DNA from: Kluyveromyces lactis
Lineage: Eukaryota; Ascomycota; Saccharomycetes; Saccharomycetales; Saccharomycetaceae
Length of the DNA: 64,000 nucleotides
Direction: 5' to 3'
Assembly (NCBI RefSeq): GCF_000002515.2
Contig: NC_006042.1
Location: 2,232,001-2,296,000, forward strand
Below the pieces are notes generated by a model. The model made no database searches. It was not told where the DNA came from and saw nothing but the letters and a program-made list of their open reading frames with translations. Positions 19,454 to 29,809 of the stretch are shown here, one piece after another. Numbering within the stretch: position 1 is the stretch's first letter; each line of letters opens with the position of its first letter. The translations under genes were made by a program, and so were the position numbers.

Positions 19454-22276
19454 ATGTATAGGAGAAGCACTGCTCTATTGATTCCGTATTTTAGATCTAG
19501 TTTTCTGCGACGTTCATCTACGGTCCAAACACCAAAAACTGAGAAATTGAAGATTTCATTATTGAATGATGATACCTTGATTGAAACAGAATCTCTTCCA
19601 ACTTCTGCAATTAGAACCAAATCAAGTGATCGCGGTGGCAGAGAGACACGTAACTCGTTACCTCCATCTTTACAATATGTACGCGATGTTATGGATAAAT
19701 ATACCGGACACGTAGTGCTCACACAGATTGGATCGTTTTATGAGTTATACTTTGAACATGCTACAATATACGCACCAATATTGAACATCACACTGACCAG
19801 TAAATCTATTGTTTCAGGGAAAGTACCATTTGCAGGATTTCCTTTGAATCAATTGAACAGACACTTAAAGGTCCTTGTGAAACAATATGGATATAGTGTA
19901 GCCGTATGTGACCAATTCAAACATGAAACATTAGTTGATAATGATAAAAATAAGTTCATGAGAAGAGTTACTAGAATTGTCACACCCGGAACATTCATCG
20001 ATGAAGCTTTCGAAAATTTCCAGGAAAATCAGTATTTACTCACTGTACACTTCTCCGAAAACTGTATGAAAAGAGCTGCAGATTTGAACATTCCAGTAGG
20101 TTTGTCTTGGTGTGATATATCTACTGGTGAAATATTTGTGCAACAGGTATATTTGAAAGATTTAGTGTCTTCAATTACTAGAATAAGGCCTATGGAAGTT
20201 CTTTTGGATGAGGAGATAATGCCCGTCGAAATTACGAATGGTGAATGGTATAAGGAATTAACAGAATTGAAGAAATATTTTATCAAGTATCAAAAGATGC
20301 CTTCCAAACATCGTCCTATTCAATCCTTCTTTAAATTGTTCTCAAATGCAGAAGGTGACATTGGAAGATCATTGGGAAACTTCACCCAAAAAGAAATTGC
20401 GGCACTCAGAAACCTCCTGCTTTACATTGAGGAACATCTTCCGGATATCAACACTAATCTAGAACTCCCACAGAAACAACTTATCACAGATATAATGCAA
20501 ATTGATTCCAGAACAAGTACAGCGTTGGAGTTACATTCTACAATGAGAAAACATCACAAGAAAGGCTCACTTTTGTCGACAATTCGAAGAACAGTAACCA
20601 CATCCGGAACTCGGCTTTTGACTCAGTGGTTATCTGCACCATCAATGGACATAAATGAAATAAAAAATAGACAATCTCTTGTGCTGCTCTTCAAAGATAA
20701 TTTTGATTACACTGAATCCCTTATACGGTATTTGAAAGAAACTGCTGATATGTCTAGAATTATACAAAGATTCTCTTTTGGACGCGGAGATCCATTAGAG
20801 TTAATTCAAATAGCTAAGTCTTTGAGGAAATGTAAAGAAATTTCTGAATACCTCCAGACTAATGTTCATCCCTCAACCAAAAAAACTGAGAAATTGATCA
20901 AAAATATAACGAAACAACTTAATTTCGAAGATCCTATCGTAGAAAAAGTCATAAGCAGTCTTAATGAAGAGTCGTTAATTAAACAATGGTCTGAAAAGTA
21001 TGAGAGGGATGACGAAGAAAAATTTGATGCCAGCGAAGAAAATCAAGAGAGAAAATCTTTGGTGATGATAATGAAACCAAGTGCATCACAAAAATTGAAA
21101 GAATACTATAAAAGCTACAACATCTTGATTAAGGAGAAAGAAAGCTTATTACAATGGTACAAAGATTGGTTTCTCGAACGTTTTAAACTTAAAAACGTTT
21201 CATTAAAACAGAAAAACTCCGGAGAGTTTTGCATACACTTGAGTGGGAGTATTGCAAATGTAGTTGAGTTTGATAAGTACATTGAACAGCAGAAAGATTC
21301 ATCTCAAGCACATTCTGGGTTCCATGTGCTCCAAAAATCAAGACAAACTAGATGGATAATACACGATAAATGGGAAACTTTGTCCAGAGAAATTGAAGTA
21401 GTTGGTGCACTGATTAAAAATGAAGAAGAGCGTTTAATCAATCAATTTCAAAAGGATTTCATTTCATTGAGCCCCATGATTAGATCTTTATCTCAGACGC
21501 TTGATTATATGGATGTTCTCACTTCATTTGCTAAATTGGCAATCGAACAAAGGCTAGTCCTTCCAAAAGTCACTCAAGGTACGGAGCTTAATATAAAAGG
21601 TGGACGTCATCTAGTGGTTGAGGCCAGTATTTCGCAGAAATCGTTGGAGAGTTTCACGCCTAATGATTGCCAAATCAACTCAGGCGAACTTTGGGTTATC
21701 ACTGGACCTAATATGGGAGGAAAATCAACATTTTTGAGACAGAACGCAATAATTGTCATTTTGGCACAGATTGGATCATTTGTACCTTGTGAAAGTGCGG
21801 TTATTGGATTAGTGGATAAAATTTTTAGCAGAGTCGGATCTGCGGACGACCTTTATAACGAAATGAGCACATTCATGGTTGAAATGATTGAAACAAGCTA
21901 TATTCTTAAAGGTGCAACCAATAGATCTATGGCAATCTTAGATGAGATCGGTAGAGGTACGAGTCGCTCAGAAGGTGTCGCAATTGCATATGCAACTTTG
22001 AAGTATCTTACGACAAATAATGCCTGCCGTGCTCTGTTTGCTACTCATTTTGGTACAGAACTTGCCAGTACGATCAATAGTACATCCAATGAGGAGTTTA
22101 TCAACAATATATCTTTTTTTAAAACAGGTATTATTGGTGATAACTCCAATTTCTATTATGATCATAAATTGAAACCAGGTATTTGTTCAAAATCAGATGC
22201 TATTAAAGTAGCCAAATTGGCGGGCTTCCCTGAGGAAGCTTTGGAAATTGCTTCTACTTTATTGGAAGAAATTTAA
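19454..22276 (+). CDS. MSH1: Mitochondrial MutS homologue Msh1
   Basis: DNA-mismatch-binding ATPase that keeps mitochondrial DNA stable. The 940 residues (S. cerevisiae 959) start with a basic, serine-rich presequence (MYRRSTALLIPYFRSSFLRR). The MutS N-terminal domain has the mismatch-binding FYELYFEHA motif (GSFYELYFEH, about residue 94) in the place of the bacterial FYE motif. The C-terminal ABC ATPase has Walker A GPNMGGKST (about 751) and the DEIGRGTS Walker B/signature (about 829). SET1 lies 190 bp upstream on the same strand, as YHR119W-YHR120W. Confidence 0.97.
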   Translation: MYRRSTALLIPYFRSSFLRRSSTVQTPKTEKLKISLLNDDTLIETESLPTSAIRTKSSDRGGRETRNSLPPSLQYVRDVMDKYTGHVVLTQIGSFYELYFEHATIYAPILNITLTSKSIVSGKVPFAGFPLNQLNRHLKVLVKQYGYSVAVCDQFKHETLVDNDKNKFMRRVTRIVTPGTFIDEAFENFQENQYLLTVHFSENCMKRAADLNIPVGLSWCDISTGEIFVQQVYLKDLVSSITRIRPMEVLLDEEIMPVEITNGEWYKELTELKKYFIKYQKMPSKHRPIQSFFKLFSNAEGDIGRSLGNFTQKEIAALRNLLLYIEEHLPDINTNLELPQKQLITDIMQIDSRTSTALELHSTMRKHHKKGSLLSTIRRTVTTSGTRLLTQWLSAPSMDINEIKNRQSLVLLFKDNFDYTESLIRYLKETADMSRIIQRFSFGRGDPLELIQIAKSLRKCKEISEYLQTNVHPSTKKTEKLIKNITKQLNFEDPIVEKVISSLNEESLIKQWSEKYERDDEEKFDASEENQERKSLVMIMKPSASQKLKEYYKSYNILIKEKESLLQWYKDWFLERFKLKNVSLKQKNSGEFCIHLSGSIANVVEFDKYIEQQKDSSQAHSGFHVLQKSRQTRWIIHDKWETLSREIEVVGALIKNEEERLINQFQKDFISLSPMIRSLSQTLDYMDVLTSFAKLAIEQRLVLPKVTQGTELNIKGGRHLVVEASISQKSLESFTPNDCQINSGELWVITGPNMGGKSTFLRQNAIIVILAQIGSFVPCESAVIGLVDKIFSRVGSADDLYNEMSTFMVEMIETSYILKGATNRSMAILDEIGRGTSRSEGVAIAYATLKYLTTNNACRALFATHFGTELASTINSTSNEEFINNISFFKTGIIGDNSNFYYDHKLKPGICSKSDAIKVAKLAGFPEEALEIASTLLEEI

Positions 22277-22371
22277 GATATTATATGCTATATCTAACGT
22301 AATGTACCTATATAATTGTTCTGAACAAAATTACCAAAATGCAATGAAGATAATCATCTATAGTGATTTGT

Positions 22372-23829
22372 TTAATTGTTGTTCATAGATCTTTCATGAG
22401 GATCATTTAAAGGCCTAGAAGGGGTATATTGCTGTTGAGCAGCAGATTGCCCAGATTGTTGGAAATTTGGGAAAGTATTCATTGGTTGTGACACTGGAGT
22501 GGTGTTTGGTGGGAAAAATTGTAGGGGCATGTTTGGTAGTGGTATATTGCTCTGGGGTGGAAACATTTGTGGCTGGGAAGCAAACGGTTGTTGAAACTGT
22601 TGCTGGTACTGGAATATTCCTTGCTGCTGGGCAAGTGGTTGATTAGGATAACTTGGATATTGAGGTTGATAAAAGCCTCCATTGTTGTATGGAGGTTGTT
22701 GATTACCATACGCCATTGGTTGAGAAAATTGTGGGTTGTACATATGTGGGAATCCAGGCGGAAACTGCATTGGATTAGTTGGAACTATTGATTTTGAATG
22801 CGGTCTTTCATTTTTCGGTCTCTTACAAGAAATTTGTCCCTCAGAACTGCCATCTTCGGTATCTCTGTATTGACTTCTATTTTCTCTGATATTTCTTGAA
22901 CGATAACTTACTGTGGACTTGTTACTGTATGGTAAAGGATCTTTATTCTTGAAGGCAGTTTTCCCGCCAGCCGTATTTTCCGAATCATCGTCATTATTCT
23001 TGCGTTTTTTAGCTAGCTTCTTTTTACGTTTAAACTCCATCTCCTTTTCGTCATCAGAAAACTCTTGTTCATTTTCGGGCAGCTCTTCATCGAATCCGTT
23101 AGAAGCATCCGTTCCTTTGATTTGCTTCAGCTCAAAAGTGTCCACCCAACGGGCCTCAGGAGTAACATAGAATACCTTGGCACCAACTTTGGTTTTCAAA
23201 TCGTTGAATCTAGTGGAACTGATTTCTTTGTCTTTATCGAACGATACTCTATAGAATGGAGCTTGTAAAGGGCCAAAGACCTCACATACCGGACCAACCA
23301 ATGTCTTTTCCTGTAAGCAAAGTATACTTCCTTCCTTTAAAACTCTTTGTTCCCCTGAAAGAGATGCAGTAATGATGATATTGTGCTCAAAAGCAGATTT
23401 AATGGTGCCGATTTCATTAATGGTTGCCTTCTCGTCTATAATGAAGTCTTCAGGTACCACAGGCACTGGTTCTTCTACTAATTCGTGTACGGATCGAATC
23501 GGTCCCGTTGCAGCCGGTTCTTCGTCATCAGCTTCTTCGATTACCGGTACAAGATCATCACCATCATCATCACCATCATCATCATCATCGCTTGAAGTGA
23601 AGTCAGAGCTTGAGTGAGCAGTTGTTTCAGGACTAGATATTCCACTTTCAGCGTTGATCTCCTTCACTTCCTGTTCCACATTGTCAGTATTGTCAGCTGT
23701 CTCGGTTATCTTGGTAGTTTCAGAAGCCTCAGTAGTCTCGACAGTCTCGCTAGTGTCAGTTATGCTTGTGACAGCTTTAGACTCGTTTTGCAATGCCTGT
23801 TCAAATAAGTCAACCTCTACGCCAGTCAT
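22372..23829 (-). CDS. NAF1: H/ACA snoRNP assembly factor Naf1
   Basis: Nuclear factor that brings Cbf5 to nascent H/ACA snoRNAs and is later replaced by Gar1. The 485 residues (S. cerevisiae 492) have a T/E-rich acidic N-terminus with an Asp run coded by CAT/GAT repeats, the Gar1-like core (about 150-240, beginning FEHNIIITAS), a basic KRKKKLAKKRK segment and a Q/P/N/F-rich prion-like tail (about 350-485). Convergent with MSH1, about 95 bp apart. Its promoter has an RRPE-PAC pair, fitting ribosome-biogenesis-type control. Confidence 0.95.
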   Translation of the reverse strand: MTGVEVDLFEQALQNESKAVTSITDTSETVETTEASETTKITETADNTDNVEQEVKEINAESGISSPETTAHSSSDFTSSDDDDDGDDDGDDLVPVIEEADDEEPAATGPIRSVHELVEEPVPVVPEDFIIDEKATINEIGTIKSAFEHNIIITASLSGEQRVLKEGSILCLQEKTLVGPVCEVFGPLQAPFYRVSFDKDKEISSTRFNDLKTKVGAKVFYVTPEARWVDTFELKQIKGTDASNGFDEELPENEQEFSDDEKEMEFKRKKKLAKKRKNNDDDSENTAGGKTAFKNKDPLPYSNKSTVSYRSRNIRENRSQYRDTEDGSSEGQISCKRPKNERPHSKSIVPTNPMQFPPGFPHMYNPQFSQPMAYGNQQPPYNNGGFYQPQYPSYPNQPLAQQQGIFQYQQQFQQPFASQPQMFPPQSNIPLPNMPLQFFPPNTTPVSQPMNTFPNFQQSGQSAAQQQYTPSRPLNDPHERSMNNN

Positions 23830-23934
23830 GATTAATACTATGAGCTCTCAGCTAAGTGTCCACTATAACAACTTGAGTTGTCTTTCGTCAACTCGCTTAC
23901 CTCTCATTAAGGGACTACGACATATACATACTTA

Positions 23935-23953
23935 AGCTCATCGAAACTTTTCA
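23935..23953 (-). promoter_or_regulatory. RRPE plus PAC module of NAF1
   Basis: On the gene's strand, TGAAAAGTTT (RRPE-like, one change from TGAAAAATTT) runs directly into CGATGAGCT (PAC core), 106 nt upstream of the NAF1 ATG. In yeast this pair, bound by Stb3 and Dot6/Tod6, marks ribosome-biogenesis genes. Confidence 0.7.
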
Positions 23954-25006
23954 TGCCTCTGATGAAATTCTCAGATTTTCATTTATTTCTTTTTTTTTCT
24001 TGTGGTCCAACAGAGAATTCAAGCAAAAAGATTCTCCGGAAATGTCATGGAGAAACTGTCGATTAAAAAAAAAAAAAAGGTACAGATATGGATAATCGGA
24101 ATGTAACAAGGGCCGGAAAAACCAAACTCCAAACTGATTTGGTACAGCCGTCCCAGCACACATGTACAGGAAGCGGTTCCAAAGCGATTCTAAAGTAGTT
24201 TTAAATATACGAATCTAGTATTAAATTCTAAAAACTTATAAGGCTTGTGAGAGCTTTGTAAGGAATCGTGCCCTTAGTTAAAAGTGGGGTTAACGGGTGT
24301 ATTGTTACTCTCATATACAAATAGGCAAGTGGCTTTGTGTGAAATACTCAAATTAATAAACCACCCACAAACAATAATTTTACACGCGCTTATTCTGCTT
24401 AGTACCTGAACTGATCAGAGGCCAGCTTCTCGATTGAATTCAATTTTGAGTAATTCAATCGCACAAAGAAATGCTACCTTATCATATTTCTTCATTGACT
24501 TACTTTGAACTACTATTTTCAGCTAGTTGAAATACAGACTTGAAAATGGTCTGTGCGTGATCATAATGGAAACGGTAGTTACCACAGCAATCTAATGCAG
24601 CCATGTTCATACTAAAATAATGATGAAAATGAATCTTAAAAAAAAAGAATTATACTACTCTAAGATAAACGCAACAATAAATAAGGTGGAGTTTCGATGA
24701 GGAAAAGGTAACGAAGTTAGCGAATATTCCTCGAATTCCTAAAATATGAGTAATTGAATGACACATTGGTTTCTTTTTGCCAAGGTGTTCTACTAAGAAA
24801 GAGGATCGGTATTATTTTCTTACGCTGTTGCAGCTTCAGTGATCTCCTTTAGGTAACCGAGTTATATGAAATAAGGAATTAGCTGAATTTCTTTAGTCAT
24901 CACATATATAAAAGCCAGCTCTGAAGAAAAAATAAAAATTTCTGGAAGAACATAGCCAACTCATTTAAAGAATCTTCTACTGAACCTGGTGACCTCATAT
25001 TTTCTG
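23954..25006. promoter_or_regulatory. NAF1-ESBP6 divergent spacer, ESBP6 side
   Basis: More than 1 kb upstream of the permease gene. It holds an A14-class homopolymer near 24066-24079 and a TATA box TATATAAA at 24905-24912, about 95 nt before the ESBP6 ATG. No open frame or RNA gene was recognised. The length suggests a strongly regulated permease promoter, but I could not identify its activator. Confidence 0.4.
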
Positions 25007-26965
25007 ATGAGACCAACAGAATCTAATACGTCGGAGATTGATTCCATTTCTTCTGCTAGTGACGTTTCTCATATTTTGTCTGACCCGCATGGATTTGTAC
25101 CGAAATCCAAAAAGAGTCAACTGGCAGATTCAGACCAACGTATCACTAGAAGGCTTTCTGAGCCTTCTAGTATCAAGACAGCGGACACAGGACGGTCTAC
25201 TATCATTACTGGTATTTCAAGAACTGTTACGAGGACTTTGAGCACGATCAAGAAGGCGGTTGATGATGATAATTTACAAGCCGACAATAACACCGACGAT
25301 TTAAACAAATTGTTGGAAAGAAATTTTGATATTGATGATGCATTACGGTTGACAGAAACAGCTAAGAGAACTGACAGTCGTTACACCACCAACACTAATA
25401 CTAATACTAATGCCAATGCTGTTAATGCTAAGGGTTCAGATAAATGGTTTGATCAAACCTCTGATAGTGAAGGTGAATATCGATCGGAAGTTCCGGTTGA
25501 ACTAGCCGGTGATGATGAAGGCCAGACACTTAATAAAGTCTTTACCAACAAGGAGACCAACACTTTGGATCTTCCACCAGAGGGAGGATACGGTTGGGTG
25601 TGTTGTCTTTGTGTCACACTTGTTATGTTTTCCACTTGGGGTTGTAATTCGGCGTTTGGTGTGTTTCTAGCATTTTACTTGAACAATTCAAGCTTTCCAG
25701 GTGCTAGTAAATATGACTATGCATTAATTGCAGGTATGACTGTATTCTTTGGGCAAGGGTTACCTCCGTTTGTTCTCTTATTTATGAGAATCTTTGGTTT
25801 AAAAATTCCAATGTATTTCGGTATTGTGATTATGTGCTTGGGTTTCGTTTTAGCCAGTTATGCTGTGTCATTATGGCAACTATATTTGACTCAAGGTTTC
25901 CTTAGTGGCGTCGGCATTTCGTTTATTTTCGCTCCTGCCACTACCGTTTTGCCTGGGTGGTTTCTTAAAAAAAGATCATTTGCAATGGGTTTATCATTGA
26001 TTGGAACAGGAGCAGGTGGTGTTGCATACTCTCTAGCGGTTAATAAAATGATAGAAAATACCGGTAATCAGAGATTTGCATTAAGAATCCTTGCTATCAC
26101 TTGCAGCATAACTTGTGTAGTAGCAACCCTTTTGCTACGTCAGAGAGTTCCAATGAAGGCTACTGGGATCAGAAATTGGAAAGCAATCAAGCAACACTGT
26201 AATGATATGTTCTCGATGCACATATTCAAAAAATGGACAGTTCAATTAATTGCAATGTGGTTCATGTTTGCATTATTTGGATATACTTTAATGATATTTA
26301 CTTTATCCTCATACGCTGTTGCTAACGGCTTGACTGCTCATCAAGGTTCCTCGCTAACGGCAATCTTGAACGGTGCCCAAAGTGTAGGTAGACCCTTAAT
26401 TGGATACACAGGGGATAAAATCGGTAGAACGAATATTACTGTTATGCTAACGTTACTTTTAACAATTTTCATGTTCGGTTTTTGGATCCCTGCTGACAGT
26501 TATTCATCTTTAATCGGGTTTTCAATATGTGTCGGTCTATGTATTGGTGTAGCTAATGTTATGAACACCGTGCTAGTTGCTGACATCGTTGGACCGGTAG
26601 ATTTTTTGCCCGCTTGGGGTTATGTTAACTTGGTGGGCTCTCCATTCATGCTTGTTGCTGAAGTTATTGCACAAGCGTTGACTGAACCCAACTCCAACGA
26701 CCCATATCTCCACACTCAAATATTTGCGGGATGTTGTTTCGTTGCGGCATTACTCCTTATATTGGGATTGCGGGAGGTGACAGCAAAGATAAAGATAAAA
26801 GAAAGACAAACGATAAATTTGCAACGGTTAAAGGATTATGATGATTCAAACTTATCAGAAAAAGACAATAACATCTTGAGAGAAAGAGAGATCAAGTATG
26901 ATTACTTACTTGGATCAGGCATCAAAAGCTACTTTGCAAGAATGTTTTATCCAATGCATGTATAA
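25007..26965 (+). CDS. ESBP6: Monocarboxylate-transporter-like MFS permease (Esbp6/Mch family)
   Basis: Member of the yeast MCH group of the major facilitator superfamily, related to animal monocarboxylate transporters. S. cerevisiae Esbp6 (Mch3) influences acid tolerance; the substrate is not settled. From the ATG at 25007 it is 652 residues. An N-terminal cytosolic tail of about 190 residues with S/T-rich segments and a short NTNTNTNAN run precedes the MCT entry motif LPPEGGYGWVCCLCV, followed by about 12 membrane spans and a charged C-terminal tail. An extension to 24989 has no ATG. Convergent with SPC98, 51 bp apart, as YNL125C/YNL126W. Confidence 0.92.
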   Translation: MRPTESNTSEIDSISSASDVSHILSDPHGFVPKSKKSQLADSDQRITRRLSEPSSIKTADTGRSTIITGISRTVTRTLSTIKKAVDDDNLQADNNTDDLNKLLERNFDIDDALRLTETAKRTDSRYTTNTNTNTNANAVNAKGSDKWFDQTSDSEGEYRSEVPVELAGDDEGQTLNKVFTNKETNTLDLPPEGGYGWVCCLCVTLVMFSTWGCNSAFGVFLAFYLNNSSFPGASKYDYALIAGMTVFFGQGLPPFVLLFMRIFGLKIPMYFGIVIMCLGFVLASYAVSLWQLYLTQGFLSGVGISFIFAPATTVLPGWFLKKRSFAMGLSLIGTGAGGVAYSLAVNKMIENTGNQRFALRILAITCSITCVVATLLLRQRVPMKATGIRNWKAIKQHCNDMFSMHIFKKWTVQLIAMWFMFALFGYTLMIFTLSSYAVANGLTAHQGSSLTAILNGAQSVGRPLIGYTGDKIGRTNITVMLTLLLTIFMFGFWIPADSYSSLIGFSICVGLCIGVANVMNTVLVADIVGPVDFLPAWGYVNLVGSPFMLVAEVIAQALTEPNSNDPYLHTQIFAGCCFVAALLLILGLREVTAKIKIKERQTINLQRLKDYDDSNLSEKDNNILREREIKYDYLLGSGIKSYFARMFYPMHV

Positions 26966-27016
26966 AACTCTTTCCACAGAGTCATCTATTCTTTTCTTCC
27001 GTCTATAAAAGTAGCA

Positions 27017-29497
27017 TTAGTGAAGTATCTTACTTAGTTTATTTATTTCAGTATTTTCATCCCACTTCAAATCCTTGATATAAGCATTGCATTCATTATC
27101 AAAATCCTTCCATTGATCAACCAACTTCTTTGAAATTACATTGAATCTCATTATCGGGTCATGCAAATTTTGGTTAGGATCTAAGTTCATCTGAATGCAA
27201 ATCTCATGAATGACGTTATTTAGCTCAGAGTAATTTAGCACAAACTCATAACTCATATCCATCAATAAAACCAAAGTAGTTGGATACAGCTGATGAGTGT
27301 ATGTTCCAAGCGAAGCACCTGAACCTGAATATAAAATTGGATGATTCAAAATATTTGATAAGAATACAGAATGAGCTCTTTTTAGATCCTCAAGATCAAA
27401 TGAAGAATAGCCGCTAACATCATCTGTCGTAAGTTCTTTGAAGTTTTCGATAAAATGAAGATCAGGTTTTAAAACACCGCTTGAGACTTTTACCCCATTT
27501 CTAAGCACTTTAACTTTAACCGAGGAGGTTGGATCGGTATCTTTATGATTTAGATTCGAAAGAAGCTTCCTAAATTCATGTTCAATAATACTCTCGAAAC
27601 AATATGTTTCAACTTTTTTAGTGAAAGATTGAATCTGATTCTTTAAAACATTGATCATTGAAACTTTATTCAGTAAATCCCTAATAAATGGAACCCTGAT
27701 GTTCAGCTTTCTAAAAAGTTTAAGAATGGATGAATTTTTTTGCCATTCTTGTTCATAATTGTACTCATTCTTTTTAATTCTCCATAAGAAGTTGAAAATT
27801 CTCAGATAATCTCTGCGGCTTCCGTGTTGGTTGATATCCATTACTGTTGAAAGAGGCTGATCCACGAGATAGTCTAATGTGAAAACATCCCAACCCGAAG
27901 ATCCATGTGCTAATTCCAAAATTCTAGCATCAAGCCTATTCACCAAGAGATTGTTATCTGATTTGTTCAATCTATTTCTCAGAGATGATTGTTGAATTGC
28001 GATTTGTAGACACTTCGTTAAATGATGGCTTTCTAAAAGTTGAGAAGGTTGGTTGAAGAGATTTTCCGAGTTTTGAATAATAGAATCAATCACATCGCTT
28101 TTACCCATTAGAAGGATATCTTTTAAAAGGTTGAGAGTCTCGAAATAATAAAATTTCGATCGTAATGTGGTGTTGATATAGTGGTTAATTTCACCATATT
28201 GCTGGTTAACCAATTCGAAAAATTTGTGATCCATTGAAGGGCCTAATAGCCTATATTGCAATGAATACTTATTTGCAAATTTTCCAATCCATTCAACTTC
28301 GCTGCAGCAATGTTCGAGATATCGGAGGGACTTTCCAATAATGTATATTTTTTTGGCCACTAAAGACGGTATAAATTTTGGAATTTTCTGTGGCAAGAAT
28401 ACCAATCCCAATGGTTCTTTCTCGTCATTTTGAACAAAAAAGTCACTACTAACATTTGAATCCAGTTTTCCATCAATCAACCAATCGCATATGTTCTTCA
28501 TGTAGGGTTGTAAAAGACGCTCTAACGCATCAGATGCAAATTTCTCGAGTACTGGATCACCATTACTTTTTTGTAACTGGCATACAGATAGTAATCCCTC
28601 TGCACTGCTTTTTTCAAAGTTTTCAATATATTCCATATATGTCCTTAGTTTTAGTACTTCAGGATAGAGGTGTTGATATGTAAAACATAATGGATCGAGT
28701 GGATGTAAGTGGGATGAGAAATTGTTGACGAAATTACTATAATCTCGAAGTTTACTTTGAATCAATGTCAAAAATGCTACTTTTAGTGTACTGGTGGTAA
28801 CATGTTTTTTAAGATATTCCACTCTAATTTGAAGGTGCAAGTAAAGTAAGCCTGCTTCAACGATATCATGCAACTGTTGGCTTTCTCCGTTCGGAATATT
28901 GCTGGGTATTGTGAACTTCTTGTCTTTTAGTTCGAATAAAGTAGAGGGTGTTCCCAACACAAGATAGGGTATACTTTTAACGATATCGGCCCTCGATACC
29001 ATTGTGCTGAAATATGGATCTGATAAGCTTTGTAATGTAGCATCAGATGAACTATGTTGCCAAGCATTTCCCCCATAGGACCCAATTGACCTTCTGTCCG
29101 ATACCTTCTCAAAATTCTCAAAAGAATCCGCATAGACGCTTTCCGTTGTTTTCCTTTGTATATTTTCTATCACTTCTTTCGACATTGGTTCTCTCATATC
29201 ATACAACTCATCGTTTTTGTCTAAAAGTGACAAACATTGCAGTAAATATTTATGTTTTTCTTCCGGACTTGAGAGATGGCACATGATGCCGGCAAACATT
29301 TCTAAATGAGACCAACTTTTCATGTCCTGATTGCGTTGCACCATTATTTTTTTATAATATTCCAATACTTTTGTGACATTTTCCTTTGATGATGTTTTGA
29401 TAGAGTAGTAAAGGTCCTGAATTAATTGCTGAGAATACGCACTGCCAGCAGATGCAGGAAGCATGTGTAGTACACATGTGCCAAATTTTTGGTCCAT
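27017..29497 (-). CDS. SPC98: Gamma-tubulin complex component Spc98 (GCP3)
   Basis: With Tub4 and Spc97 it forms the small gamma-tubulin complex that nucleates microtubules at the spindle pole body. From the ATG at 29497 it is 826 residues (S. cerevisiae 846). The GRIP1 half lies near 160-480 and GRIP2 near 500-820; LDARILELAHGSSGWDVFTLDY and REYLRIFNFLWR-type segments (here RDYLRIFNFLWRIKK) match Spc98. An extension to 29551 has no ATG. S/N-rich residues near 130-180 may be phosphosites. Confidence 0.95.
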   Translation of the reverse strand: MDQKFGTCVLHMLPASAGSAYSQQLIQDLYYSIKTSSKENVTKVLEYYKKIMVQRNQDMKSWSHLEMFAGIMCHLSSPEEKHKYLLQCLSLLDKNDELYDMREPMSKEVIENIQRKTTESVYADSFENFEKVSDRRSIGSYGGNAWQHSSSDATLQSLSDPYFSTMVSRADIVKSIPYLVLGTPSTLFELKDKKFTIPSNIPNGESQQLHDIVEAGLLYLHLQIRVEYLKKHVTTSTLKVAFLTLIQSKLRDYSNFVNNFSSHLHPLDPLCFTYQHLYPEVLKLRTYMEYIENFEKSSAEGLLSVCQLQKSNGDPVLEKFASDALERLLQPYMKNICDWLIDGKLDSNVSSDFFVQNDEKEPLGLVFLPQKIPKFIPSLVAKKIYIIGKSLRYLEHCCSEVEWIGKFANKYSLQYRLLGPSMDHKFFELVNQQYGEINHYINTTLRSKFYYFETLNLLKDILLMGKSDVIDSIIQNSENLFNQPSQLLESHHLTKCLQIAIQQSSLRNRLNKSDNNLLVNRLDARILELAHGSSGWDVFTLDYLVDQPLSTVMDINQHGSRRDYLRIFNFLWRIKKNEYNYEQEWQKNSSILKLFRKLNIRVPFIRDLLNKVSMINVLKNQIQSFTKKVETYCFESIIEHEFRKLLSNLNHKDTDPTSSVKVKVLRNGVKVSSGVLKPDLHFIENFKELTTDDVSGYSSFDLEDLKRAHSVFLSNILNHPILYSGSGASLGTYTHQLYPTTLVLLMDMSYEFVLNYSELNNVIHEICIQMNLDPNQNLHDPIMRFNVISKKLVDQWKDFDNECNAYIKDLKWDENTEINKLSKILH

Positions 29498-29809
29498 TAT
29501 TGTTTTTTCCGTTACCCCACAGTAGAGATAGGGGAAGAGGCTCTTTTTCACATCTTTTACCTTTCACTTTAGCGCACAAATCGTTCTTGTTTGTTGATAT
29601 TTTCACAAAACAATATCGATCTACTGTTGTTGTATCCAATGATGTAAACATAAAGTGAAAAAGGTTGTGAAATAGTCACGTGATTGACTTTGGTGACCAT
29701 CACAAGGATTGAAGGAAAGACATATGCAGACATACATGTATACATAATATATATATCAATACAGTACATGTATAATACATTTGTTTAACTTATTATTATG
29801 CCATATTTT
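29498..29809. promoter_or_regulatory. SPC98 upstream region
   Basis: A 312-bp spacer between FAR11 and SPC98 (both minus strand). It has a TCACGTGA box at 29676-29683 and AT-dinucleotide-rich sequence near 29740-29760. No Reb1 core lies next to this CACGTG. Confidence 0.35.
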
